Shown: positions 13,101-25,278 of the stretch, piece by piece
Position numbering within the stretch: position 1 is the first letter of the stretch
How the letters are laid out: each line of letters begins with the position of its first letter
Assembly (NCBI RefSeq): GCF_036417845.1
Contig: NC_089982.1
Span: 42,867,684 to 42,931,683 of the forward strand
Direction: 5' to 3'
DNA from: Apteryx mantelli
Taxonomy: Eukaryota; Chordata; Aves; Apterygiformes; Apterygidae
Length of the DNA: 64,000 nucleotides
Notes under the pieces: model-generated
What the model saw: only the letters and a program-made list of their open reading frames with translations
Databases searched by the model: none
Told to the model about the DNA's origin: nothing
Translations under genes and position numbers: made by a program

Positions 13101-16100
13101 ATTTGAGGAAAACACAGTCATGCATCTGGTGTTAGAGAAGAGGTAGGCCTGGTAAAAATTATGGAATGATGCTTCTGAGTTGAGGCATTTCACTTAATTT
13201 TTAGCTAAATATAATCTTTTGTTCGATCTTAGAAGAAAAAAAATAAAGAAAACAAGCACTAGATATTATTTTTTTTCCAGTGAAGTACAAAAGTTTTCTC
13301 ATATTACCATTATGGCAACTCTGGAATGATGGCATGGGAACTAGTCAGATGAACCATTCCTTTGACTTCAGCAGATTTTAGCACGTTTCTCTCAAAAGAG
13401 CCAGCTAAGGCTGTTCTGTGATGGTCATTCACAGCTCCATTGAATTTCATAGATGATGAATTCTCATATGCGAGGTCAGAGTATGCTCTGAAGATACAAC
13501 AGAATCTGCCTCATTCATGGGAGCTCTATTTAGATTCTAATTACCTCCTGCTTTTCTACTTTAGGTATTTCCACTGGACACAATGTTTACAAATTGCATA
13601 TTTAAAAAAAAAAATTAGTTTCGCCTAGCTTGCGAGATCCATATTGCATATTTAGGAGAATCATCCTTTAATTATTTCTTGTACAGAAGCTTCCTTTATT
13701 TTTAGCACTTCTTTCGTCTTTCAGGTGCTCTCATATGTGCAAATAATTAATGCATGTTACTACCTCCCTTCTAGTTGATGATGGTAGTTGGAGGACAGGC
13801 ACCAAAAGCTATTCGCAGCGTAGAATGCTATGACTTTAAAGAAGAGCGTTGGCATCAGGTGGCTGAATTGCCTTCCAGAAGATGTAGAGCGGGTAAATGA
13901 CATCTAATATTTTGTTGCAGTTTGTAATGCTGCAGAATTTAGGTGTCTGTCTAAAGCATCCTCTGTTCTTTGGAACAGTACTTAAGAAACTTATCCTGAG
14001 AAGGGCTAAATCTTGACTTTAGTGGGTGTTGTGAGTGTTGATCATCCTGAAAATTCACTTACTTACTTGCTAATCTGGGACTATACAAGTTTGATAATTT
14101 GATCTTAATTTGTCCTTCATTTCCTAATCTGTAAAATAAACCACTTCATTACATCACATAGATACAAAGGATAAATTAATGTGTTGATGCGTTATTATAA
14201 TGAGCATTGTTTTATTAAAAATACCTTATCATTAAATGATATGAAGAATTTGAAGAAGTGGCCACTTGATACTAAAAATGTGAACATGTTATCTTAAAAC
14301 AGCTGAGATCTAAGCGAGAAGAAATTTAGCAAGCCTAATTTTCAGAAGTGTAAGCTATTAGTAGCGAGAAGTATCAAAACTTTTAGTGTTTAATCTGAAT
14401 GAAGTATGGCTCTAGGACACTTTAAAAGCCTGATAGTGTACCGAGTACTCTAAATTGTGTCAAGTATTTCATAGTTAGCACAGTATGGAATAAAATAATT
14501 GACAAAGAGAAGACAGCACTCAGCTTTTCTCCCCATTTCCCCTGCTCTAGGAATGGTGTACATGGGAGGCATGGTTTATGCTGTTGGTGGTTTCAATGGT
14601 TCTTTGAGAGTTCGCACAGTAGATTCCTACGACCCAGCGAAGGACCAGTGGACGAGTGTTGCTAATATGCAAGACAGGAGAAGCACATTGGGAGCTGCTG
14701 TATTAAACGGACTTCTTTATGCTGTGGGAGGATTTGATGGAAGTACAGGTATTTTTTTGCCTTTACACACTGCTGAACTGATTCGTTTTGACTGCTCTAG
14801 ACATAATTGTATCAAATTTGAATTTCTCTTTCCTGGTAGTTGTGATGAAACGAAGCAGGAGGACAGCCTGCATCTTGTGGCATGGAACATGCTTTAATGG
14901 TCACCTTCTTCTGCCTGGTACTGAACAGTAGACTGTTCCCTCAGTTGTTAGAGTTTAGGCCTAATAACCATTGAATCTTTGACAAGTTCCCTTTCAGTAT
15001 TCTTTCTGTATTCCAACTCCTTAACTTCACGGAAGACATAAGCAGAGAAATAATCTGGCATCTGTTTGCATATGGGATATACATCTGAATTTTTCTGTAG
15101 TGTAAATAAGAGTATAAACAGAGTTGTTTGAATTGTGGGAAGGCTTTGGACACACACAACTCATTCTCCTCACAGATGCGTTAAACCATTTGTGTAGAGA
15201 TAATCCTTTTCCTTAAGAGTTATTTCTGATGAACTTGTGTAGAGAGCATTGGATGACTTAAGTAAAAGGAAAAAATCCAAGGAAGAATTTTTGAGTTTCA
15301 CAAAAGCTGTTATTCAGTTGCCCATTTTCAAATACCAAGAATGTGATGACTGTAATTGGCTATCTAAAGGACATCACTTGTGCCTTTTGCACAGTAATTC
15401 ACAGTTCTTAAAATGAAATAATAATTTGAGTTTTGAGATATAATGAATAATTTCTGAAAGGTAGGCAGCGTATTGCTCCTAGATTTGTAGAGAAAGTAAT
15501 GCCCTACTGTTTTAATAGGTTTATCATCTGTTGAAGTTTACAACTTAAAGACTAATGAGTGGTTTCATGTAGCTCCAATGAACACAAGAAGAAGTAGTGT
15601 TGGTGTAGGTGTTGTTGGAGGTAAGTTCTTTTGCTATCCGCAAAGTTCGTTCTCTGCTTATGTGACTTTGGACATTCCTAGGATCTTACCTTCCAAATCA
15701 ACACAATATGTATATGCTGAAAGAATTTTTTTTTCTGCATATATGCTTAGGAACCAGGACTACTTACAAAATTGGATCATCTATGAGAACTAGTTTTGGC
15801 AAAAGTGGGGTAATTGTTTAAAAAAAAAAATCATTTCAGAAAGGTCAGGAGATGTATAAAGGGTTTAAAAAAATTCCAGAAATGGGTTAAAACAATATTT
15901 CCAAAACCAAACCCCCAATACAATCCATTTTTAAAAGAAAAAGCCCTTTGGGATTGAGCGATCTGATTCAAAGTAATTGTTAAATTTTTTGGTTCAGTTA
16001 CTGAAATGAAGAAATAAATTTTTGCATGATACTTATGCAAATATCTTAGCTTGCTTCATATTCACTAACAATAATACTAGTATAGTCCAAAAGGCTCCAT

Positions 16101-19100
16101 ATTTAGTCTCTGCTAGTGTCTAAAACTGAGGTGGAATAGAACAAGATCAAAAGGGTTTATTAATAAAACTTTCAGTCAGTGACAAATGAGATGAAAAATA
16201 AGAGGGTGAAATGTAATCTTCACCCTACTATCTATTTCCATTTTAGAAAAAATTCTTCAGATTTAGGTTTTTGCTCAACCTTATAATTGAAATGGTATGA
16301 ACAAAACAGTTTTTTTGCTTGTTTCTGGCTAGCTTTTAGCATAGTTGCTTTCAATATTTCTTTTATTACTGTGCTAAGGTATTCACTTTATGTAATGTGA
16401 GATTATGCATTAAACTGGTTATCCTTCACCATTAGTATAACGGTTAGCAGAAATTGCTTTTGCTTTAGTGTTTTTAATAAAAGCGTAAATAAATTGTTTT
16501 CTGTAATAGCAATTCTTTATTTTAAATGCTGAGAGCATCTTAGCTTACATTTGTACCCTGCCTGTTGTAGACTAAATAAAAAGTAACCCCAAGGTGTTAC
16601 AGTAGATCTGTCCAGAAAGTCTATACCTTAGGAAGTACTTGAAAAAGGCTATGAACCGTTCACAGCCCAACTGTGTTAGAGGGGCATCTGTTAGTACTCT
16701 CTGCTGAGCAAGCTGCAGGGAAAGGTACATGTGGTCACTGTATATGTCAGTGGCAGTACTGGAGCTCAGGCACAAGTTATATGGGAGCCAGAGCTTCAAT
16801 GCTGAGTCCAGTGCGCCTGAGACAAACTGAGGAAAAGCACCCTAAGCGTGTACGCTCTACCTTATGCATACCAGCAAAGCTAGAGTGCTTGATTATGGAA
16901 GTGATAACATTATAAATCAATCTTCAGTGATGTAGCACTGAACTGTAGTCAACTCTTGTTATATGTGATTGGTTTTCCTGGTTACATGCTGGGGGTGATC
17001 TTAAGCACGGTGCTGTGAAATCTGCAGGCTTCCAAGGACAGGTCGGTGGTTAATAGCCATGCTGTTGCTTGCATAGTGTGGACCTGGACTGGCTCCCAGG
17101 TCTTGAAACAGCTTTAGGTGTGGTTTTTAACTGCATAGGAACCTCTGCTGTTTCTGATCTGAAAGCATAGACCAAGTGCATAAAAGTAATTTTCATCTGA
17201 ATTTTTTGATATGTCTAAGAAGCCTATTAACTCGCTTCCAATGTTGGACATACTTAGTTTGCCTTTGGACAATTCTTAAGTTAAAATGGGGTAAAGTACC
17301 TTTGTATTTCAGATAGGCGATTCAAAATCTTTTGATTTACATTGTTCATATGAGGTATTTGCTGCCTGTTATCTCCCACAAGATCTATAGGGTAATATCT
17401 TAAACTGTTTAAAAAATAGAAACCCACAATAACTGATTGATGACAGATGCTGATTAGTAGCTAATTTGGAGTGACATTTCCCCCTCAGGCTATGCTGTTA
17501 CACATGCAATGTGCATTAGAAACTTGTGGATTTCTGGTGGTTACTTTTCTAGGTAAGCTGTATGCTGTCGGTGGCTACGATGGGGCGTCGCGTCAGTGCC
17601 TTAGTTCGGTAGAGTGCTATGATGCTAATACAAATGAGTGGAGCTATGTTGCAGAAATGAGCACTAGGCGGAGTGGAGCAGGTGAGTGAACAAGAATAGT
17701 AAGCTCATAGTAAGACTGAAAAAATTTGTGGTTTTAAAACTTATTTAAAAAATACAAAAGGTAAGCTAACATCTGAGCCTAATGGAATGTGTTAGTCTTA
17801 GATGGCAGATGTATTGCAGATTATAAATACAGAACTGTCCTATAGATTAAGACTGAGTCTGTTAATAGTAAGCATCTTTCCTTTTGCTTTTTGTACTTTT
17901 CATATTCCCTTCTCTTCCCCCAGCTTCTAATGTTCTTAACATACAGATTAATATACACAGCTTGTGACAATTAATGCAGTATCAGCTAAATACTGAAATG
18001 ACTATCAAAATCTTCATGCCCAGGGTGAAAAAATGTCATTTCTTCAAAAACATCTCTTTGCCACTGAAGGGCTACTTTTTCTAATACTGTTTTCAGGTTG
18101 ACTTTATATGTGAACTGTGACTAGATTTCCACCTCTTTGGAGGACTTGTTCTGCATTCTGGTTTACTGTAGGAAATTGTCCTTGTTCATTCTTTATTTTG
18201 TACAGTTGGTTCTATCCTATTATTTCCACTTCTGTACCCTTTGTTTCATCTTCAGTAATTCTTCTCATCACCTGATGTTTACATCCTTTGGATATTTATA
18301 GGCTATTACATGTTATTCTCTTTATCATTTAGCCAAGATGTATCTGTTTATTTCTTCATAATCTTAAAAATCCCCTTTTAATTTTTTCTTAGTATTTTAT
18401 TTTTTTCTTCTTGAAATTCTGAGTATGTCTATTTCTCTTTAATAACATCAAAAGTGCCTGTGGTATTCTGGTTTTTTTTTTTAAATCAAATGATGCTTCC
18501 ACAGCTCCAAAATGACTTTAGCATTTTCATTATCTATTTATATTATGGATTCAAGTCTCATTTACTGTTCACTGTCCTCTATTTGTCTGTTGGTGTTTCA
18601 GGTTTTTTCAACTTGCTGAAGTTGTTTTATTTCTCTAGATGCATTCACGTGGACTTTTTCAAGTCAAATTGCATGATATTATTTTTCTGCCTTTATTTCT
18701 TACCTGTTTAGGTCCCTTTTTTGCCATGTACTCAATGGTGCTTTTTAGCAACACCCTTCAAATACCTACTGGTGATTGCATTAATGTGCTTCATAATTGG
18801 AAGAGATGTTGCTCCAAATAAAACTGGATGGATTTCTAGTATGCTCAGTAGATGATTAACAGTTATCCCAGCTTTCCATCTTGCCTTCCATTATTCTCTA
18901 TTTATTAACTCTGAACAGTTTTTAATCTGTGTAATGATGTTTAAATTCAGTCCAAATTAATTATTTCAACAGACATTTATAATAATTTTAAAATCATTAC
19001 TAAAATTAAAATACTCAGTCTCTAATATTTCCGTTACACCTGTACAAAATTGGTAAGTCGATTTGTCTCATATTACTAAAAGTAATACTTTGGTTGTATT

Positions 19101-22100
19101 TTCAAAATAGAGCTGTACAGTTAATAAAGGAAACATAGTAGGGTGTATTTAACATAGCCGTCTTGTGAAACTTCTGCTTATTTAGTTTGTGTATCTTGGA
19201 AGTAAATGCTGGGTTAAAAACTGGCCAGAGTTGCAGTAAGGGTACTATTAAGTACTCTTGGCTAATATTGGCATTTTTTGAGGAGAACGTTTATATAAAT
19301 CAGGCAAATTATTTGAATTGTTATGAAGACAGATAATGTTGATGGGTTGCGACAAAGCTTCATTTTGGAATCTGCCAGCACACCCATTTTATCTGGGTGC
19401 TTAAAAAAAAGAAAATCTGTTCTTTCACACTGCCTTTGTCCTTGTAGCCCATTTATATGCTAGATATTTTCAGATTTTTTTTTTGATGTTCAGTTACTTT
19501 TACAAGACTGAAATTTAGTGCTTTAGGTACACTACTAGAATCTTCCTGCCTCTCTCCTCCCTTCCCTTGCCCTAGAGATCAGGACCTTGCTTGTTTACTC
19601 AAGTCTCTGCTGCCTTTTGCACTGTCCTCTGTTGTTGTTTTTTTTTTAAAGAAAAAAAAAAGAGAAAGGAAAAAAGTAAATATAGTCAGTTTTTTTCAGA
19701 TTTATTTAACTGAGTAAAAAAAAAAAAAATCAACATTCTTCAGTGCCACTCTGTTAAATACATGGGAAATTATATTTGTACTTGGGGGAGTGGATGATGT
19801 TAAAATCATGACTGTTGATCGAGCTTGGCTGCAGTGGCCAAATACCACAAGCCACCAGAACTGTTTCAATTGGCAGTCAGTCCTAGTGTTGTTATAGGTA
19901 CTAACCAAAGAGAATTGTGTTCCTGTATTAAACCTATGGATCTCTAGTCATCTCAAGGAACTTAAGCCCATCTCTTCTGTTCCTACTGCTTCAGCTTCAT
20001 CCAAAAGCAACTTCAGAGGTTAACCCCCGGTTACTCTTCTTTAGTACCAACTGCTTCTCAGTTGATCAGTATGGGGACAGATCTGTTTCCGGCAAGATAT
20101 TGGGATGAGGAACTTCAAATCCAGATGTAGGCCATTTGGGAGGGATGAGAGATATAAGACAGGGTCCTGAAAATGGGCAGGGAAGAAAAATAACAAAGGA
20201 GAACTCGGAAGACGGCAACAAGAAGATACAGATGGAAGGAGCAAGAAATAAGGTAGGACTTGGAAACTGGGTGTGGGCTTAAGGGCAAATGAAGGACCAA
20301 AGAGGAACAGAGGATGTCATTAAAAATAAGGAGCTATCAAATAAAAGATGGCAAGGCGGCAGAGGGAAGAATGATATACACTAAATAGGAAAGTTGGAAG
20401 ATGGGGTGGGGGAGGATAAAGTAACAATGAAGTACATTCTTTCTTTACTTATCTTCTTGGTTTATAGCACGTTACACACTTAAACTAAAAATTGTAGCCC
20501 TCCTTCCAGTTCTGTAACGTTTAATGCTACAAAAGACGAATGTTATATTATCCTGTCTAATAAAGTGAGATCAGAATGGGAGAAAGAAAAGCCATCACAT
20601 TATGCTGTGACATGATAGCAAGATATAATAGCAATCCAACAGGAATGAAATTAACTGGGAGGGATATGGGGAAATGATAGTAGTGAATATCACTGATAAA
20701 GCATTAGATAGCATGATTTATAAGTCAGTGTTATATTAAGAAGATTTTTTTTTTAGATTTGCACCACGCAACTTTTCCATGTTTCTTTCCCCTCTTCCTT
20801 TAATTATTAAAATCTGTCTTTTTAATAAGAAAATTTATTTATTTCGGCAGAGGTCATTTCTCTTCCCATATATGACTAGTCTTTATACACAATCTTAGTG
20901 ATATGTTTTCACAGCTCTTTCAGCTGGTATTTAAGTTCTGTTTTTTCTTTTTACCCATCATTTTTTCTCTGAAGGACTTAGCTAGTCTTTTGTATTCCTG
21001 TTTGCTTTTTCGCTTGCTTTTAATCTTTAATAAAGATTTTTAAACCGTGCTGTTTCCATGGAACCCTTTAAGAACTATATTAGCAAATCTATATATCATG
21101 CTTTGAGTTTCATAATCTTAAATATGACATACATTAGATCTCCCAATGTACTTTCATAGTAGTGAATTTTAATGCTCTTGCCCCTTACTTACTAGTTTTA
21201 ATGACCCAAAATTGCATTTCTAAAATCTATTATGCTCGGATAATCATACCACATTATAAAGTGATGAATAAATAAACAGGCCTTCCTCTCTGGTTTCCCT
21301 ATTACCATCTTTTCAATATGTTCAACCCAATTAGCAAGTAAATCCAGACTAGCTTTACCTTGTTCCTTCATCCCATGCTTATAGATTGATAAGCTTTGTT
21401 GTAAAGTAAAGGAGACCCCAGAAATATTCAAACTTTTCAGCACCTTTTGGATATTTTGATAACTGGAGCTTGGTTCAAGGAAGTTTGTTCTCCTCCAATC
21501 CTGGAGGAGGTAGGTACTCACTGTAATTGTTTCTTTATTTTTGTTTCTTATATGTTTATCAGGTATTCCAACACTTTAATGTAAACACTCCTATTGTACG
21601 ATGTCTACCCATTCTGCTTTTATCCTTTCTACTCTGTAGTTTTTATTTTCTAAAAATTCACTTATGCTTTATCATCATGTCAGATTTCTGTTATGCTGGC
21701 TGAGCATACTGTGTCATTTACTGTCACTTCTAATTGGTCCTAAATTTCAACAGTCCTCATTTTCCTGCACATCACTTTTCTCCCCAAATTTTCTAAATCT
21801 TCTGTTGCAGAACAGCTCTGTCTTTGTATGCTGCAATATAGGAAGTCATGCAAGGCATTTTATCAGTGTCTTGCTTTAGTTACTGTCATTTTGCTTTAAT
21901 GCATCTGACCGAAATATCTTCTGAAATAGTTTCTAACATTGACTGGATGGAGGATTTATGTTAGTAGACATGCTATTCATTATTCTTCCCTTGTATCAGT
22001 CATACCATTCTCTAGTTAATTTTGAGTATTTTCATATATTCGCAGGTGTTGGTGTGTTAAACAATTTATTGTATGCAGTAGGTGGTCATGATGGTCCTTT

Positions 22101-23205
22101 GGTAAGAAAAAGTGTTGAAGTGTATGACCCTGCTGCCAGTACGTGGAAGCAAGTTGCAGATATGAACATGTGCAGAAGGAATGCGGGTATGTGCTACAGT
22201 TACTTTAAAACACTGGTAATATAATTTGGTGCAAACGTGTTCCTTTTTTCTTAAATATTTATGCTTCTTTGGTGTCACAGAATAAAAAACATGCTTTCAT
22301 GGTGTGAACAAGTCATTTGTTAATTTTCAGAATTTATCTCCTGTCCTTTTTAGGCGTTTGTGCTGTAAACGGTCTCTTGTATGTGGTTGGAGGAGATGAT
22401 GGTTCCTGTAATTTATCAACAGTGGAATATTATAATCCAACAACTGATAAATGGACAGTTGTGTCATCTTGTATGAGTACAGGAAGAAGCTATGCAGGTA
22501 ATGTGTATAATTTTTTTTAATAGAATTTTTACAGTATATTAAACAGTAGCATGATAGGATAAGAAATTTGACAAAGCATTCAGACAAAGTACTGTCCAAG
22601 TCAAAACCTATGAAGATACTAGAATGGTATGAAAAATGTGATGGTTCACTTTGGCTTTAAACAATTATTCGCTAAAAAGAAAAGATGGTATTAAACTCTG
22701 CTCAGGGCTGATTTAGCATTTAAGTGGTCAGTGTAAAAGAAAATTCTATTATGACTAGCCTTTTTTTAACAATAGATTTGTAATGTGTCTCAATCCGTGG
22801 AAGTCCAGTTTTGAACTTTGTTAAAGGGATTCAATATTTAGAAAACCAGAAGTGTTTCAGGGTTCTTTTCCTTTAATAAATGCAGTTACTCAAATGAGTT
22901 ATTTAAGTGTATGTTATAGTTTTATTTCACTGATAAGAAAAGTTAAAGTAAACTTTTGAGTAATGGCTAATTTCTTCAAATCACAGAAACTTGCAGAGTT
23001 TTACTGACTCAGGTAACCTTTTCTCAGAGATAACTTTGGGAAAATATGAACACTGCACAGTTTTTCAATTTTATGCTGGTTGTAAATTATTGTATTAAAT
23101 CTTTCCATATTCTTGATGATGATTTTTCTCCAAAGATACTACTTAAGGTTTTATGCCTTTTTTTTCCTCACTTTAGGTGTAACAGTTATTGACAAACCAT
23201 TATGA
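10074..23205 (+). CDS. KLHL2: KLHL2 (kelch-like 2, Mayven), 3' part of the gene: BACK region and kelch propeller
   Basis: KLHL2 is a substrate adaptor for CUL3 E3 ubiquitin ligases and binds actin; WNK kinases are known targets in mammals. Ten exons join in frame: 10074-10183, 11606-11722, 12728-12877, 13775-13892, 14551-14748, 15519-15620, 17553-17681, 22046-22186, 22354-22497, 23177-23205 (stop TGA 23203-23205). Together they encode about 411 residues, roughly 183-593 if the family length of 593 holds. The first three exons give the C-terminal BACK segment; the other seven give six kelch repeats with VGG, Y and W signatures. The BTB domain is outside the window. The C-terminus VTVIDKPL and the MSMO1 and CPE neighbours favour KLHL2 over the close paralogue KLHL3. 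All junctions are GT-AG. No frameshift or missing repeat is visible. Confidence 0.97.
10184..11605 (+). other. KLHL2: KLHL2 intron
   Basis: AT-rich intron bounded by GTAAGA and a TTTTCTGGAAG acceptor. No gene, RNA or mobile element recognised. Confidence 0.8.
11606..11722 (+). CDS. KLHL2: KLHL2 coding exon: BACK domain segment 2
   Basis: 39 whole codons starting [17 protein letters not shown] and ending SREYLVQ before the donor GTAAGC. This is the typical BACK helix pair with the AW-x(3)-D segment. It is a phase 0-0 exon. Confidence 0.96.
11723..12727 (+). other. KLHL2: KLHL2 intron
   Basis: AT-rich, with no recognisable element. It contains a T-rich block near 12405-12416. Confidence 0.8.
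12728..12877 (+). CDS. KLHL2: KLHL2 coding exon: end of BACK domain and linker
   Basis: 50 whole codons, [20 protein letters not shown] through LRTPASLPK, with an AAACAG acceptor and a GTAAGA donor. It carries the conserved C-x-D-x-L-I-E-A-x-K-Y-H-L-L segment that closes the BACK domain before the propeller. Confidence 0.96.
12878..13774 (+). other. KLHL2: KLHL2 intron
   Basis: AT-rich intron with no recognised element. Confidence 0.8.
13775..13892 (+). CDS. KLHL2: KLHL2 coding exon: first kelch strands
   Basis: Starts [20 protein letters not shown] and ends PSRRCRA plus the first base of a split Gly codon. This opens the kelch propeller (VGG, Y and W signature residues). From here on every KLHL2 intron interrupts a Gly codon in phase 1. 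Confidence 0.96.
13893..14550 (+). other. KLHL2: KLHL2 intron
   Basis: AT-rich intron of 658 bases, with the polypyrimidine acceptor tract CCCCTGCTCTAG. Nothing else recognised. Confidence 0.8.
14551..14748 (+). CDS. KLHL2: KLHL2 coding exon: kelch repeats 1-2 junction, longest kelch exon
   Basis: 198 bases reading (G)[20 protein letters not shown] and ending AVGGFDGST(G). It holds a full blade plus the first strands of the next, with two VGGF signatures, and is in phase 1 at both ends. The open frame runs on into the intron, but a GT donor at 14749 and the match to the next exon fix the end. Confidence 0.97.
14749..15518 (+). other. KLHL2: KLHL2 intron
   Basis: AT-rich intron. The first ~150 bases stay open in frame by chance. 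No element recognised. Confidence 0.8.
15519..15620 (+). CDS. KLHL2: KLHL2 coding exon: kelch blade segment
   Basis: 102 bases, (G)[20 protein letters not shown] then [13 protein letters not shown](G). Phase 1 at both ends; donor GTAAGT. Confidence 0.96.
15621..17552 (+). other. KLHL2: KLHL2 intron
   Basis: 1.9 kb AT-rich intron with poly-A and poly-T tracts (for example 15821-15830) and no recognised gene or repeat family. Confidence 0.75.
17553..17681 (+). CDS. KLHL2: KLHL2 coding exon: kelch blade segment
   Basis: 129 bases, (G)[20 protein letters not shown] then [22 protein letters not shown](G). The acceptor TTTTCTAG is followed by GTAAG, which mimics a donor but lies inside the exon. 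Phase 1-1. Confidence 0.96.
17682..22045 (+). other. KLHL2: KLHL2 intron, largest of the kelch region
   Basis: 4.4 kb intron, T-rich on the + strand around 17880-18840 and A-rich around 19645-19730. A purine-rich block lies at about 20110-20430. No coding exon, RNA gene or known mobile element is recognised in it. Confidence 0.75.
22046..22186 (+). CDS. KLHL2: KLHL2 coding exon: kelch blade segment
   Basis: 141 bases, (G)[20 protein letters not shown] then [20 protein letters not shown] and MCRRNA(G). Phase 1-1, with donor GTATGT. Confidence 0.97.
22354..22497 (+). CDS. KLHL2: KLHL2 coding exon: last full kelch blade
   Basis: 144 bases, (G)[20 protein letters not shown] then [20 protein letters not shown] and STGRSYA(G). 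It is separated from the previous exon by only 167 bases. Phase 1-1. Confidence 0.97.
22498..23176 (+). other. KLHL2: KLHL2 last intron
   Basis: AT-rich intron between the donor GTAATG and the acceptor CTTTAG. No other element seen. Confidence 0.8.
23177..23205 (+). CDS. KLHL2: KLHL2 terminal coding exon
   Basis: 29 coding bases: (G)VTVIDKPL and TGA. This closing strand completes the propeller. It is too short to be found as an open frame; it was placed by the acceptor, the phase and the known family C-terminus. Confidence 0.95.
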
Positions 23206-23990
23206 TCTGTAAAGGGATTTTCAACTTGATTATGCACTAGAAGCAGTCTTCAACAAGTGTATTTGAAGTGACTGAGTATCTAAGCACTTCTCTACTTGTA
23301 GCTGCACCTTGAGTCACAGTGGAAGATGTGACTGTCTACAATTACAGATGACAGATAATGAAGATTACTCTAGGTAGAAGCAATGTGTAGGATTATTCTG
23401 CAGTTGAGCAGGAGTTGATTGATTTTTTTAAAGGCTAGTGGACAGGGTTTTTTTTAATTTTTTTGATTGCAAGGTCTTCAAACAAAACAAGCCACTTTCA
23501 TAAGGACCAACTCATGTCAGTCATGACTGAGAAATGGAGTGTCAGTGAAGAATGGTGTGTATTCTGGTGAAAGTAAATTTTTGTCTTATTTTTTCCAGAG
23601 ACTAATAAATATATTTAAAGAAATGAGCTGTCAGTCTTCATAGTAGATATTTAATCCCACCTCAGTAATTCAAGCTGGCATGGGGTAAATTTGTTTGCTT
23701 TTATAAAACTTTTGTTACATAACTATAATACGTGCATATGTATGTGTGTGCATAAGTTGCTTTTCATTAAAATTCTTCAAAACCTGGTTTTACTATTTAT
23801 AATTTGGCACAGTACTTTGAATATGCCAGTACTATGTTGTAAAACAGAGTTGTATTTTTTGATATTTAACAATGCTTAACACTACTAATTTTCACTGAAT
23901 GAGATTGGAGATGGTGTAATGCTCCTTGAACAGGTGTAGTTCCAAGATCTTTTTAATAAAAATGTTGTCTGTACTTATTTATGATTTTTT
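23206..23990 (+). other. KLHL2: KLHL2 3' untranslated region (end uncertain)
   Basis: Sequence after the stop codon. Candidate AATAAA signals lie at 23604-23609, 23955-23960 and 24275-24280. The second is followed by GT-rich then T-rich sequence, as expected of a main cleavage site, so I end the UTR just past it. The actual end needs transcript data. Confidence 0.6.
23955..23960 (+). terminator. KLHL2: Candidate KLHL2 poly(A) signal AATAAA
   Basis: Canonical hexamer, followed by GTTGTCTGT and a T-rich stretch. Alternatives are at 23604 and 24275. Confidence 0.55.
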
Positions 23991-25059
23991 TTTCTGTTCA
24001 ATCTTGGTCATGTTTAGATGTTACTCCTTTCTTACCTTTTTATCCAAAAGGTGATTTGGCATGAAAATAACTGAAAATTTATAATGAATGTATGAAATTA
24101 AGTTGAACTTGCATGGTATTAAGGTCTACTTATGTGTGTACCCTTAGCTGCTACTAGCTAATATCTGAATATACTGTATGTGGCCATGTCTGTAGAACAG
24201 CTCATTTTTTATTGTTCTTGGATGGCCTTCTTTCTACATGACCAAAGTTATTGTCATATTTGAGACTTTCTTTAAATAAAAGTTTGTATATTGTTTCATA
24301 ATGCCAGAAAAATTGCTTAAAACTTGTGTTTCTCAATACAAGTCTCATAAGTAATTTGACATCAGTGAAGAGGGTTTTTTTGGAGGGGAATGGCATTTTA
24401 AAGAGCTGAATGAAAGTGAGTTGAAGAGAATTATTATTAAAGTGTAGGAATTGGTAACATAAATACCACTAGTTTGCTGCTGGTTTGTTTCTGAAAGCTT
24501 TGATCTTTAGTTAACAATCTACACATCTAATCTACACATCTAATCTACACATCTAATCTACACATCTAATTTCTCGTGGAAAAAAATCTGAGCTGTGAAA
24601 TTAATATTAGAGCTTAGAATAACAATATTGTTCTTGACACTGTTGGTAGAGATGATGTTAAATGGATGGTAGTTGTTTAACTGTTGGTCTTGTATGATGC
24701 ATTGTGAATTTAGGCAGTAGGTTTTATTTGAAACAGAAACCTTGTTTTTGCTGTATATTTGCATGTTACCAAACAATGGGGTTCCGTGACATATGTTGGT
24801 ATTTCACTCGTATTTATTTGAGCGAGGAAGCTTCTGTGTAGGAGCAGGGGAAGAGGATGGCTTCGTGCACTGCTGGTTCCTGTCCCCCGCAATCGTGGGC
24901 AACTCTAACAACAGAGGTTATGTTCACACAGGTATGTATCCCCCCCAACAGCTTGTCTGAGAAAAGCCCACCGTGCTGTGCTGCCGTGGCTCTGTCTCCG
25001 TTTTGGAAAGGGGTAACGCTACCTCCGACTTCCCCTTCTTTTCTCTTTATTTTTAGGCA
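23991..25059. other. KLHL2-MSMO1 intergenic gap
   Basis: About 1.1 kb between the likely KLHL2 end and the MSMO1 CpG island. It is AT-rich with one short tandem repeat (24516-24570), and GC content rises after 24840. No gene recognised. Confidence 0.65.
24516..24570. repeat. 13-bp tandem repeat, four copies
   Basis: Unit CTACACATCTAAT is repeated four times without mismatch from 24519 to 24570, preceded by a further AAT. Perfect copies suggest recent expansion, and the locus may be length-polymorphic. Confidence 0.95.
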
Positions 25060-25278
25060 GACCTGCAGGGACGGTTGCCTTTGTGGCCAAAGGTAAAGGT
25101 GGGGGAGGGAGGAGGCAGAACGGCTATAACGGTCGCTTCACGCGAAAAACCCGAGGGAGGGGTTCGGGTGGGGGGCTCACATCCTCCCTTCTGCCGGGTT
25201 ACTGCCCGGGCCGGCGGCTGGCAGCAGCCTCTGCTTTCCTGGCCTTGTGAAACCGCCCAACTGGTGCTAACGGTCCTC

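Noticed and set aside
14749-14897. Extension of the KLHL2 exon past 14748
   Set aside because: The frame stays open by chance, but the GT donor at 14749 joins exactly in phase to the exon at 15519, which continues the kelch repeat.
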